A DNA stretch of 64,000 nucleotides, from NCBI RefSeq assembly GCF_025352015.1, contig NZ_JANXUG010000066.1:1-64000 (forward strand), in the 5' to 3' direction. The notes beneath the pieces are model-generated. The model was not told where the DNA came from, did not search any database, and saw only the letters and a program-made list of their open reading frames with translations. The position numbers and the translations under genes are program-made. This document shows, piece by piece, positions 53,550-62,624 of the stretch. This stretch comes from Flavobacterium sp. Lineage in GTDB: Bacteria; Bacteroidota; Bacteroidia; Flavobacteriales; Flavobacteriaceae. Numbering within the stretch: position 1 is the first letter of the stretch; the number at the start of each line of letters is the position of its first letter.

Positions 53550-53758
53550 TGAAAAAAATTAAAGATTTGACTCAAAAATAAGTATTATTCTATAATAGTA
53601 ACTTACAACTTTATAGAAATAGTAAGATTTTAATTAAATTGGATATTAATTTCTGCAAGACATGATAACAATTTAACCGTATCGCTAATTCTTTCGATTT
53701 TTAGAAAGCGTAATAGATAAAATATTTCCATAAATTTACAATTATAAAAAGGTACATT

Positions 53759-54634
53759 ATGAAAAAAATACATCCAGAAGATTTTAGAATTGTTAATGCT
53801 ATAACGTTATCAAAAATCCCAACTGCGAGCACCATTGAAGCCGATGATGATGAAAAAAAAGAAGAATTACTAAAAATTCAGCAAAAGTTAAGCAAACGTC
53901 AAGACAAGATGTATGCTCACAACCGACATGCGGTTTTGATTTGTTTGCAAGGCATGGATACTAGTGGAAAGGATGGCATCATTAGGGAAGTTTTTAAAGA
54001 ATTTAATACGCGAGGTGTGGTAGTTCATAGTTTTAAAACTCCTAATTCATCAGAGCTGGAACACGATTATTTGTGGCGTCATTACATCGCTTTGCCCGAA
54101 AAAGGAAAGTTTGGAGTTTTCAACAGAACTTATTACGAAAATGTATTGGTAACTAGGGTACATCCAGAATATCTTTTGTTTGAGAATTTGCCTGGTATAG
54201 AAAAAGTAGAGGATATTACGCCAAAATTTTGGACAGACCGCATGGAACAAATTAATAACTTCGAAAAACATCTATCCCAAAACGGGACGCTTGTATTGAA
54301 ATTTTACCTTCATATTAGTAAAGAGGAACAACGCAAACGATTGTTAAAACGATTGGAAAATCCTGATGATAATTGGAAATTTTCTACAGGTGATTTGAAA
54401 GAACGAGAACACTGGGAGGAATATATTCACTATTATGAAGAGGCTATTAATAACACTTCAAAAGAACATGCGCCTTGGTTTGTGATTCCTGCTGATGATA
54501 AACAAATGGCACGATGTATTGTTGCCAAAATTATTTGGGAAGAAATGCAAAAACTTACAGATATTGCCCAGCCTGAACTAGACCCAAAAGTAAAAGATAA
54601 TATTGATGTGTATAAAGAGGAATTGAGTAAATAA
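53759..54634 (+). CDS. PPK2 family polyphosphate kinase / nucleotide phosphotransferase
   Basis: LICLQGMDTSGKDGIIREVFKEFNTRGVVVHSFKTPNSSELEHDYLWRHY. Confidence 0.92.
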   Translation: MKKIHPEDFRIVNAITLSKIPTASTIEADDDEKKEELLKIQQKLSKRQDKMYAHNRHAVLICLQGMDTSGKDGIIREVFKEFNTRGVVVHSFKTPNSSELEHDYLWRHYIALPEKGKFGVFNRTYYENVLVTRVHPEYLLFENLPGIEKVEDITPKFWTDRMEQINNFEKHLSQNGTLVLKFYLHISKEEQRKRLLKRLENPDDNWKFSTGDLKEREHWEEYIHYYEEAINNTSKEHAPWFVIPADDKQMARCIVAKIIWEEMQKLTDIAQPELDPKVKDNIDVYKEELSK

Positions 54635-54669
54635 AAAAAAGCGTTCATATTACCGAACGCATTTTTTTT
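54633..54669. terminator. intrinsic terminator between convergent genes
   Basis: AAAAAAAAGCGTTC atattacc GAACGCATTTTTTTT. Confidence 0.75.
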
Positions 54670-54684
54670 ATAAGAAGTTAAACA

Positions 54685-56898
54685 TTATTCTTTTATCACT
54701 TTTATACATTGTATAATGTCATCAGCGGAAACTTTTAAAATATAAGTTCCTTTAACAAGGTTTGAAAGGTCTATTTGTTTTTGGTCAGCATTTACAGCTT
54801 TAAATGTTACTTGTTGACCCAATAAATTGTAAACCGCAACATTAGAAATTGTTTTGTCATAACTAATTGATATTATATCTTTTACGGGGTTAGGTGATAC
54901 GCTGAATTTTGAAGAATTGAAACTAGTGTTTCCTAAACCAAGTGTAATAGAAATATCATCTACAAAAAGAAAAAACTGGTTAGCAATAGAATATGCATTA
55001 AAACCAAAATAATAATCGCCCGAAGTTGCTGGAATAAAGTTTACTGTATTTTGTGTTTGCGTATTTCCTGTAATATTTGGATGATCTGCTAATATGGTTG
55101 TCATTGCTGCCGCATTGGCTGCAGTACCATAGCTTACTTTTAAATTTTCTCTAAAGGTTAAACTATTATTGCCATATTTATAAGAAATAGTATAATTAAT
55201 TCCCGCACTAAGTGTTACGGCATTTGTATAAAACCATGTATTGGCTGCGTTGGTTTGAGAATAATTATATTGTAGCGTTTTAGAATTAAAACCTGTACTA
55301 GCACTAGGATTATTTACTGTTATCCAATTATTGCCAGTTCCAACGTTTTGAACTGTGGTGCAAATTGGCATTTGAGGAACAAGAGCGGATTCGAAATCTT
55401 GTGTATAAGGCACTGTAGAAACAGTACAAAGTGTGTTGAAATTACTAGATAAACTCCATTCGCTCGAATTGGTTATACTACAAACCGCTCTTACCCAAAA
55501 ATAATAGGTTGTTGATGAGTTTAAACCAGTAAGAATTACAGTTGTGTTGCCAGAAACCACAGATCCCGTAGGAGTTGTAGCTGCAGATGGAACAACATTA
55601 GAAGTTGAAACATAATATTGATAACCGTTTGCAGGTGCTGAAATTGATGCAGTCCATGAAATAGTTGCTCCTGTCAAAGTAATATTTGAGACACTTAAAT
55701 TGGTTGGTTCAACACAACTTGGTAAAACTTCCCAAACGACATCATCTATCAAAATGCTAGTTTCAGGTGTCCCCGAATGTCTAAACGCCAATACTTGACT
55801 ACTTCCAGGTGCAGTTCCTGGTAATAAAGTGAAAGCATCATAGGTAGAATTAGAACTAGTGGTAAACGATTGCATGTTTACAAACGAAGACGCTTCGGCA
55901 GGATTAGGTAGATAACCTACTTCAAAAACACCACCAGCTGTCAAGTTTCCTTTAGCTTTAAAACGTAATCTGTGAGTACCATCTCCAGCATTAGAAACAG
56001 GTCTAATAGCAACAATTGCCTTTCCTCTAATAACAGAGGTAGTAGTATTGGTACCGAATAAATAAATTAAATTTGGAGCTGATGTCGCAGATGCATCTGC
56101 TTGTATTCGAGTTGCTCCACCATTACCAACTCTTTTCCAACAATCTGGAAATGTTAATGCGGCATCAAAGTTTTCAGTAAAATCGGTTACAGGGGTGCAC
56201 ATGGTTGAAAAATCTCGTAAAGAACTCCAACATGATTTACTTGTGCTACTGCAGGCAGAACGCACCCAAACTTTATAGCTTGTATTTATAGACAAACCAT
56301 TAATAGTAACTGTTGTTATTCCAGCTCCAACAGAACCTGTTGGGGTTGTAGTATTATTTGGAGCAATGCTTGAACTAATATAATATTCATAACCATTTGC
56401 TGGATTGCTGTTGGATGCAGTCCAAGATATGTTTACAGAATTTGTGGTAAGGTTTGAAAACATTAAATCAGTAGGAGGATTACAACTTACTGCATTGTTA
56501 CAAATTACTCCTCTAATTCTGTTAATTTGATCTTCGCCACAGAGACCATCATTTAAGTTAGTATAAAATTTAACATCTCCTGAAAAGGTTGCATACCAAG
56601 TTACACTACCAATTCCGTATGCTAAAACAAAATTACTTTCAGTAGTGTTTAAGGTACTAATAGTTATGAGGTCTGAAGTAGTAGAACTTGTAAAAGTATA
56701 GGTTATTCCAGCTGTGACAGTGACTGTTGAGTATTCTCCCGCATAACCATCGGTTACAATTTGATTTATTGTAGTTCCGTCACAAGTTGCAGGTGTATAA
56801 GAAACATTGAATGGATATTGAGTAGTAGAGGTAATACATTGTGCTGAAATATAAGAACCGATTACTAATAGCAAAATGGTAAGCATAATTTTTTTCAT
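54685..56898 (-). CDS. secreted fibronectin type III / adhesin-like protein with T9SS C-terminal sorting domain
   Basis: Two FN3-like repeats (CxxPTxLxxSNxTxxxxxISWTAS) and C-terminal FSVSPNPVKDIISISY...GTYILKVSADD. Confidence 0.88.
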   Translation of the reverse strand: MKKIMLTILLLVIGSYISAQCITSTTQYPFNVSYTPATCDGTTINQIVTDGYAGEYSTVTVTAGITYTFTSSTTSDLITISTLNTTESNFVLAYGIGSVTWYATFSGDVKFYTNLNDGLCGEDQINRIRGVICNNAVSCNPPTDLMFSNLTTNSVNISWTASNSNPANGYEYYISSSIAPNNTTTPTGSVGAGITTVTINGLSINTSYKVWVRSACSSTSKSCWSSLRDFSTMCTPVTDFTENFDAALTFPDCWKRVGNGGATRIQADASATSAPNLIYLFGTNTTTSVIRGKAIVAIRPVSNAGDGTHRLRFKAKGNLTAGGVFEVGYLPNPAEASSFVNMQSFTTSSNSTYDAFTLLPGTAPGSSQVLAFRHSGTPETSILIDDVVWEVLPSCVEPTNLSVSNITLTGATISWTASISAPANGYQYYVSTSNVVPSAATTPTGSVVSGNTTVILTGLNSSTTYYFWVRAVCSITNSSEWSLSSNFNTLCTVSTVPYTQDFESALVPQMPICTTVQNVGTGNNWITVNNPSASTGFNSKTLQYNYSQTNAANTWFYTNAVTLSAGINYTISYKYGNNSLTFRENLKVSYGTAANAAAMTTILADHPNITGNTQTQNTVNFIPATSGDYYFGFNAYSIANQFFLFVDDISITLGLGNTSFNSSKFSVSPNPVKDIISISYDKTISNVAVYNLLGQQVTFKAVNADQKQIDLSNLVKGTYILKVSADDIIQCIKVIKE

Positions 56899-56930
56899 AA
56901 TATTTAATTTGTGTTTATGAGTATTTGTAT

Positions 56931-56956
56931 AGAAAAAAAGTCCCGTTTTGGGACTT
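56931..56956 (-). terminator. intrinsic terminator (minus strand) after 56974-57987
   Basis: On minus strand AAGTCCC aaaac GGGACTT followed by a T run. Confidence 0.7.
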
Positions 56957-56973
56957 ATGAATATTTTTTTAAA

Positions 56974-57987
56974 TTAATTCACTACTATTTTTTGAGTAAA
57001 ACGTTGATTAGTTGACGAAAGAATTTCAACTATATATACACCAATATTTTTGATTGGGTTAATAGCCACATCGTTAACCGTTTCTTGTAATGAGATGGTT
57101 TTACTTTCTACTTTTCGTCCTTGAATATCGTAGATAATTAAGCTAGCATTGTCTAAAGACACATTGGATTTGATATTTATAACACCATTATTTACTTGAT
57201 TGCAGGCTATGGTAAATGTATTTTTATTGAATTCATTATTGGAAAGATTTAAAGTTAAACCTGCCCAAGTTGAAGCAACACTTATTAATCCTGCAAAACC
57301 ATTAGGAATTGTTCCTGATGCTGCATTTTGTCTAAAGGCTAAACTTTTAATAGACCCTGCTTGATCCGTTCCGCTAGTAGTGCTTAGTGATGGTGTCATC
57401 GGCTCACCAGCTCCATAAGTAGGGTCTACATATACATTTAAAACATCATCATTTGTACCTGAAAATATAGAGTATTTAAAAATAATTAAATGATTTTGAT
57501 TATAATTGTAGGCGCCTGTAGCATATGTAGGCGTTACACTTGAACCTTTTATGGCTCCAACATTAAAAGTGCCGCCACCTGCAGCTCTTATATATAATCT
57601 AAATGAAGCAGCAAATGCTCCTGTTGAAACTCTAAAACAATCTTGAGGAGAACCAGAAGCACTAGATACATTGATAACAATCCCAACGTAAACATCTGAA
57701 CTTGTCACAGATGTAAATAATGTTCCGTTGCTATCAGAGTCATTTTTTAACTCTACAGATTTAGCTGAACTTCCATAACCAAAATAGCTAATAGGTGTTG
57801 TTGTAACTAAACTAGAACATAATATGCCACTACATGAACCAAGTCCAGCTGGACCTTGATTTGTCCATGTTCCTTGACCGCTTAATTGCATTCCTGCATT
57901 ATAACTTGCAAAAGTTTCTTGAAAGATATTTTGCGCATTAACGGCAAATGCCGTTATAGTTAAAACTGAAAGTAAAATTTTTTTCAT
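56974..57987 (-). CDS. secreted protein with T9SS-type C-terminal domain (paralogue of 58014-59075)
   Basis: Signal peptide; C-terminal SLDNASLIIYDIQGRKVESKTISLQE...GVYIVEILSS...QKIVVN. Confidence 0.82.
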   Translation of the reverse strand: MKKILLSVLTITAFAVNAQNIFQETFASYNAGMQLSGQGTWTNQGPAGLGSCSGILCSSLVTTTPISYFGYGSSAKSVELKNDSDSNGTLFTSVTSSDVYVGIVINVSSASGSPQDCFRVSTGAFAASFRLYIRAAGGGTFNVGAIKGSSVTPTYATGAYNYNQNHLIIFKYSIFSGTNDDVLNVYVDPTYGAGEPMTPSLSTTSGTDQAGSIKSLAFRQNAASGTIPNGFAGLISVASTWAGLTLNLSNNEFNKNTFTIACNQVNNGVINIKSNVSLDNASLIIYDIQGRKVESKTISLQETVNDVAINPIKNIGVYIVEILSSTNQRFTQKIVVN

Positions 57988-58013
57988 TGTAATTGTATTT
58001 ATGTTGTTCGTAT

Positions 58014-59075
58014 TTAGTTGGTGATTATTTTTTTAATGAATTTGCTGCCATCTTCAGTGATTAGTTCTACAACATACACTGATGCTTGATGAATAGGGTT
58101 AATAGTAATGTCGTTATTGTTTTCGCCTATACTTATTTTTTTGGTTTCGAGTAATTGCCCAGTAATGGAATAAATGTTTAAAGTGGAATTGGTAAGAGCC
58201 ATTTTTGAATTAATGGTGATAATTCCTTTGGATGCATTGTTTCCTAAAACGGTAAAACTGTTGCTATTAAATTGTTCAACCGATAGCGGAATAAAACCTA
58301 AATTAAACCAAGTACGAGCAGCACTTACTAATCCGGCAAAACCAGTAGGCAAAGCTCCAGCATTATTAAAACCAAATCTAAAGAAGATTCTATCTATATT
58401 TCCAGATTGATTTGTTCCAGTGTTGGTAGTAGCTGATGGAATTACAGGCTCGCCTGATGCATAATCTGGATTTATATAAAGATTCAGTATATCATTGTTT
58501 GTGCCCGATAAATGAGAATATTTTAAGATTACTAAATTGTCTTGATTGTAATTAAAAATACCGTTGGTGTAAACAGTTAAATTGGCAGAGCTTCCTTTTT
58601 TTATTCCAACTTTATATCCTGTTCCTGCATCCTGTACTAAAAGTCTGAAAGTAATTAAAGAAGTATCACTATTTGCAGCTCTAAAAAAATCGGATGCACT
58701 TCCTACAGTAGGGGCAGTGGCGATATTTAGTACCATCCCAACATATAAATCACCACCAATTATAACGGGTTGTAAAGGATGACCAGGATTATCTAAAAAA
58801 CCAGCAATTTCTAAACTTTTTGCTGAAGTGCCATAGTTAAGATACGAAATAGAATTACTCACCACATTACTACTAGAACAACTTCCTCCGCTGGTAACAG
58901 GATTACAAGCCCCAGCACCAAAACCCCCATTGGCAGCATCATTATTATGAGACCACAATCCTTGAGAATGTAATGACGAGCCTACAGTATAGGTAGCTAA
59001 ATTATCTTGAAAGATATTTTGTGCTGTTAAAAAACAACTTGTTAGTAAACAAGCTATAAGTAATTTTTTTTTCAT
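58014..59075 (-). CDS. secreted protein with T9SS-type C-terminal domain (paralogue of 56974-57987)
   Basis: Same layout and shared GEP..PS..T.(S/T)GT(N/D)Q(S/A)G(N/S)I and GFAGL(V/I)S motifs as its neighbour. Confidence 0.82.
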   Translation of the reverse strand: MKKKLLIACLLTSCFLTAQNIFQDNLATYTVGSSLHSQGLWSHNNDAANGGFGAGACNPVTSGGSCSSSNVVSNSISYLNYGTSAKSLEIAGFLDNPGHPLQPVIIGGDLYVGMVLNIATAPTVGSASDFFRAANSDTSLITFRLLVQDAGTGYKVGIKKGSSANLTVYTNGIFNYNQDNLVILKYSHLSGTNNDILNLYINPDYASGEPVIPSATTNTGTNQSGNIDRIFFRFGFNNAGALPTGFAGLVSAARTWFNLGFIPLSVEQFNSNSFTVLGNNASKGIITINSKMALTNSTLNIYSITGQLLETKKISIGENNNDITINPIHQASVYVVELITEDGSKFIKKIITN

Positions 59076-59183
59076 ACAAATTTATATTTGCGTAAAGATA
59101 AAAAAATATTTTACTATTTTAAGAATTGTTCACCCATAATTATGTTGCTCTAATAGCTTATTTTTGCATACAATTTTGTGTAA

Positions 59184-60563
59184 ATGAATGCTTCTCTGTA
59201 TACCAAAGAGTTCTCCTATAATTTAAAGTTGGCTTATCCTGTAATTATAGGAATGCTGGGTCATACTTTAATAGGAATTGTTGATAATATTATGGTGGGA
59301 AAATTAGGAAGTACAGAGATTGCAGCAGTATCGCTAGGTAATAGTTTGATTTTTATAGCCATGTCTCTTGGTATTGGATTTTCAACCGCCATAACTCCAA
59401 TAGTTGCCGAGGCGGATGCCGAAAATAATAGATTGAAAATTCGTTCTGCTTTTCATCACGGATTGTTTTTATGTGTTTTTCTAGGATTTACACTATTCGG
59501 GTTTGTGATTTTGGTAAAACCAATAATGGAACTACTGCACCAACCCAAAGAAGTAATTACATTAGCCAAACCTTATATAAATTGGGTTGCTTTTTCTCTA
59601 GTTCCGCTTATTATTTATCAGGGATACAAGCAGTTTGCCGATGGATTATCTATGACCAAAGTTTCGATGTATGCTATTGTTATGGCTAATATACTGCACG
59701 TCATTATTAATTATTGTTTAATTTATGGTGTTTGGATTTTTCCAAAAATGGGAATTCTTGGCGCAGGTTTAGGTACTGTGATTTCTCGTATTGCGATGGT
59801 GGTTTTTATGCATCTTATTTTGTCTCAAAAAGAAAGTTTAAAACAATACTTTCATGATTTTAGTTTTGAAGAAATCAAAAAACAAATGATAATAAAAATT
59901 ATCAATCTCGGGTTTCCTTCTGCCATGCAAATGCTGTTTGAAGTAGTTTTATTTACAGCAGGAATTTGGTTATGTGGCACCATAGGCAAAACCAGCCAAG
60001 CTGCTAACCAGATAGCTTTGAGCTTGGCATCAATGACTTTTATGGTTGCTATGGGTTTGAGCGTTGTATCTATGATTAGAGTAAGTCATCAAAAAGGTTT
60101 GAATGATTACAAGCAACTAGTATTTATAGCGCGCTCCATCTTTGTACTGGCTATACTTATTGAAATTCTATTTGCAATACTTTTTGTAGCATTGCACCAA
60201 ATATTACCTTATTTGTTCCTAAATATGGAAAATCAAGCTCAATTATTAGACAATAAAGAAGTAGTAATCATAGCGTCCAAATTGCTTTTGGTTGCGGCAG
60301 TTTTTCAAATATCTGACGGAATACAGGTGGTGGTTCTAGGAGCATTACGAGGTTTACAAGACGTAAAAATCCCCATGTATATTACTTTTTTTGCGTATTG
60401 GGTGGTTGGATTTCCTATTTCTTATTATTTAGGAATTTGTACAGCTTTAAAAGCAGTGGGGGTTTGGATTGGATTATTGGCTGGACTAACTGCAGCTGCA
60501 GTTTTTCTATTCATCCGATTTCATTATTTGACCAAAAAAATGATAATTAATAATAATTCATAA
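59184..60563 (+). CDS. MATE family efflux transporter
   Basis: 12-TM pattern; GIVDNIMVGKLGSTEIAAVSLGNSL. Confidence 0.93.
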   Translation: MNASLYTKEFSYNLKLAYPVIIGMLGHTLIGIVDNIMVGKLGSTEIAAVSLGNSLIFIAMSLGIGFSTAITPIVAEADAENNRLKIRSAFHHGLFLCVFLGFTLFGFVILVKPIMELLHQPKEVITLAKPYINWVAFSLVPLIIYQGYKQFADGLSMTKVSMYAIVMANILHVIINYCLIYGVWIFPKMGILGAGLGTVISRIAMVVFMHLILSQKESLKQYFHDFSFEEIKKQMIIKIINLGFPSAMQMLFEVVLFTAGIWLCGTIGKTSQAANQIALSLASMTFMVAMGLSVVSMIRVSHQKGLNDYKQLVFIARSIFVLAILIEILFAILFVALHQILPYLFLNMENQAQLLDNKEVVIIASKLLLVAAVFQISDGIQVVVLGALRGLQDVKIPMYITFFAYWVVGFPISYYLGICTALKAVGVWIGLLAGLTAAAVFLFIRFHYLTKKMIINNNS

Positions 60564-60601
60564 TTCATAATTCATAATTCATAATTCATAATTCATAATT
60601 C
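60553..60601. repeat. tandem heptamer repeat, 7 perfect copies of ATAATTC
   Basis: Direct reading; repeat begins inside the 3' end of the MATE gene. Confidence 0.95.
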
Positions 60602-60732
60602 ATTCCGTCCTTACACGCCAAATCTGATAAAACATAACTTTAAGTTTCAGCACTCATAAGTTTAAATTTAGAATTGTAACTTCTTTACCACAGTTGCGTA
60701 TAATCATCGTATAATTCAAAAACTTACAAAAA

Positions 60733-61638
60733 ATGATACTTTCACTTATAATTGGTATTATCCTAATTATTATCAGCGTTACGCTAAAAAATAATGTAAA
60801 TCCGGCTTCAAAATTTTCTTCCATTATTAGAATTTTTGGATTTGTCATAATTCTTATCGGACTTTTATCATCGGTTTTTAAACAAATAGATGCAGGTAAA
60901 GTTGGAGTAAAATCTTTGTACGGAAACGTGCAACCCGAAGTTTTAGAAAGTGGTTTACATGTTATTAATCCGCTTTTAGATATTACAATTTTTGATATTC
61001 AAACACAAAACTATACAATGTCTGCAATTCACGATGAAGGAGCAAAACAAGGTGATGATGCCATACGTGTTTTGTCTAATGATGGACTAGAAGTAGTAAT
61101 AGATTTAACGGTTCTGTACCGAGTTTTACCCTTCGAAGCTCCAAAAATTTTAAAGGGAATTGGTGTAGATTATACCGATAAAATTGTCCGTCCGGTTACA
61201 AGAACTCGTATTCGTGACAACGCCGTTTATTATGATGCCGTTGCGTTATATTCGACCAAAAGAAATGAATTTCAACAACGTATTTTCAAATCTATCGAGG
61301 ACGATTTTAAAAAAAGAGGTTTGGTTTTGGAGCAACTTTTAATCAGAAATATCAATCTTCCAAAGTCTGTAAAAGCATCTATAGAAAGTAAAATAAATGC
61401 CGAACAAGATGCTCAAAAAATGCAATTTGTATTGCAAAAAGAAAAACAAGAAGCTGAACGCAAAAGAGTAGAAGCACAAGGTATTGCAGATTATCAAAGA
61501 ATTATTTCCACTGGCTTAACCGATAAACAATTACAATACGAACAAATAAAAGCGCAAAAAGAAATTGCCACATCTGCCAATGCTAAAGTTATCTTCATGG
61601 GCAAAGGAAGTACGCCAGTAATTTTAAGTGATAAATAG
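60733..61638 (+). CDS. prohibitin family protein (SPFH domain)
   Basis: GLHVINPLLDITIFDIQTQNYTMSAIHDE; C-terminal coiled coil EKQEAERKRVEAQGIADYQRII. Confidence 0.92.
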   Translation: MILSLIIGIILIIISVTLKNNVNPASKFSSIIRIFGFVIILIGLLSSVFKQIDAGKVGVKSLYGNVQPEVLESGLHVINPLLDITIFDIQTQNYTMSAIHDEGAKQGDDAIRVLSNDGLEVVIDLTVLYRVLPFEAPKILKGIGVDYTDKIVRPVTRTRIRDNAVYYDAVALYSTKRNEFQQRIFKSIEDDFKKRGLVLEQLLIRNINLPKSVKASIESKINAEQDAQKMQFVLQKEKQEAERKRVEAQGIADYQRIISTGLTDKQLQYEQIKAQKEIATSANAKVIFMGKGSTPVILSDK

Positions 61639-61660
61639 TTTTTTTTAAAACTTTATTCGG

Positions 61661-61718
61661 TAATTTGGTTATTCGCTAATCTGTTTCCGAATAATCAAAT
61701 AATCACACAACCAAATTA
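61661..61718 (+). promoter_or_regulatory. nested inverted repeats in the 5' leader of 61727-61954
   Basis: TAATTTGGTT (61661-61670) / AACCAAATTA (61709-61718) and TATTCG (61670-61675) / CGAATA (61688-61693). Confidence 0.4.
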
Positions 61719-61726
61719 ACAATATA

Positions 61727-61954
61727 ATGCAACTACCAAAATTTGTCCTAGCTGACAACTCTGATTTTCCTGATGATATTTTTGTCATTCATCTTGACTT
61801 TCCACGCTTTATCATTAATTTAAAAGATGATGAAGTTGAATTTATAGAAGATTTAGAAGGAGAAGACGAAACTGAATTAGAGTCTGAAATGGAACATTTA
61901 ATATCGCTCGCCGGAGAATTCTACGATAAAGAAATGGAAGGTTACGAGGAATAA
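61727..61954 (+). CDS. small acidic conserved hypothetical protein
   Basis: 75 aa, highly acidic C-terminus (EDLEGEDETELESEMEH). Confidence 0.6.
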   Translation: MQLPKFVLADNSDFPDDIFVIHLDFPRFIINLKDDEVEFIEDLEGEDETELESEMEHLISLAGEFYDKEMEGYEE

Positions 61955-62134
61955 TCATCAACTGCTGCTTTATTTTACAAACAGTTTTTATATTGGTTCA
62001 ACCCAATTTTAAAGCTGTTTTTTTTGTTCAAAAGATTTACAAACAAAAGTTTATCAAATGTTAAAATAAGAATTATATTATTATTAACTTGCGTACACAT
62101 TTTTTTATCAAATTTTAATTACTAATCGAAAGTC

Positions 62135-62620
62135 ATGACAAGCAAAAAAAAGTGTACGTGTATAATCTTTTTGATGGTACTCTCCTGTTCAAGTATTACA
62201 GCACAGCAATCTACAAATGCTTCTGGAGGAAATGCTACGGGCAGTAATGGAACAGCAAGTTACTCCATTGGGCAGGTTATTTATACAACAAATACAGGTA
62301 CAAATGGTTCGGTAGCACAAGGTGTACAACAACCTTATGAAATTTCAACAGTTTTGAGTGTGCCAGATGCAAATTCAATACAATTGATAACTGTTTTTCC
62401 GAATCCAACCAACAATATTATGGTACTCAAAGTTGATGACCACGATAATAACAAACTCAATTACCAGCTTACTGATACCAATGGAAGATTAATAGAAAAT
62501 AAAAAAATACGTAACAATGAGACCACAATTGAAATGAATAAATATGCATCATCTATTTATTTTTTGCAGGTATTGGATGCTGAAAAGCTAATAAAAACAT
62601 TTAAAATAATTAAAAATTAA
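62135..62620 (+). CDS. secreted T9SS type A sorting domain-containing protein
   Basis: Signal peptide; SIGQVIYTTNTGTNGSVAQGVQQPYEI; C-terminal ITVFPNPTNNIMVLKV...SIYFLQVLDAEKLIKTFKIIK. Confidence 0.88.
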   Translation: MTSKKKCTCIIFLMVLSCSSITAQQSTNASGGNATGSNGTASYSIGQVIYTTNTGTNGSVAQGVQQPYEISTVLSVPDANSIQLITVFPNPTNNIMVLKVDDHDNNKLNYQLTDTNGRLIENKKIRNNETTIEMNKYASSIYFLQVLDAEKLIKTFKIIKN

Positions 62621-62624
62621 ACTT

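Noticed and set aside
59159-59166. TATTTTTG -7-like element before the MATE gene
   Set aside because: No TTG at the required 17-23 nt upstream; -7-like strings are common in this AT-rich DNA. The same reasoning rejected TACTTTTG at 27639 and 43455.
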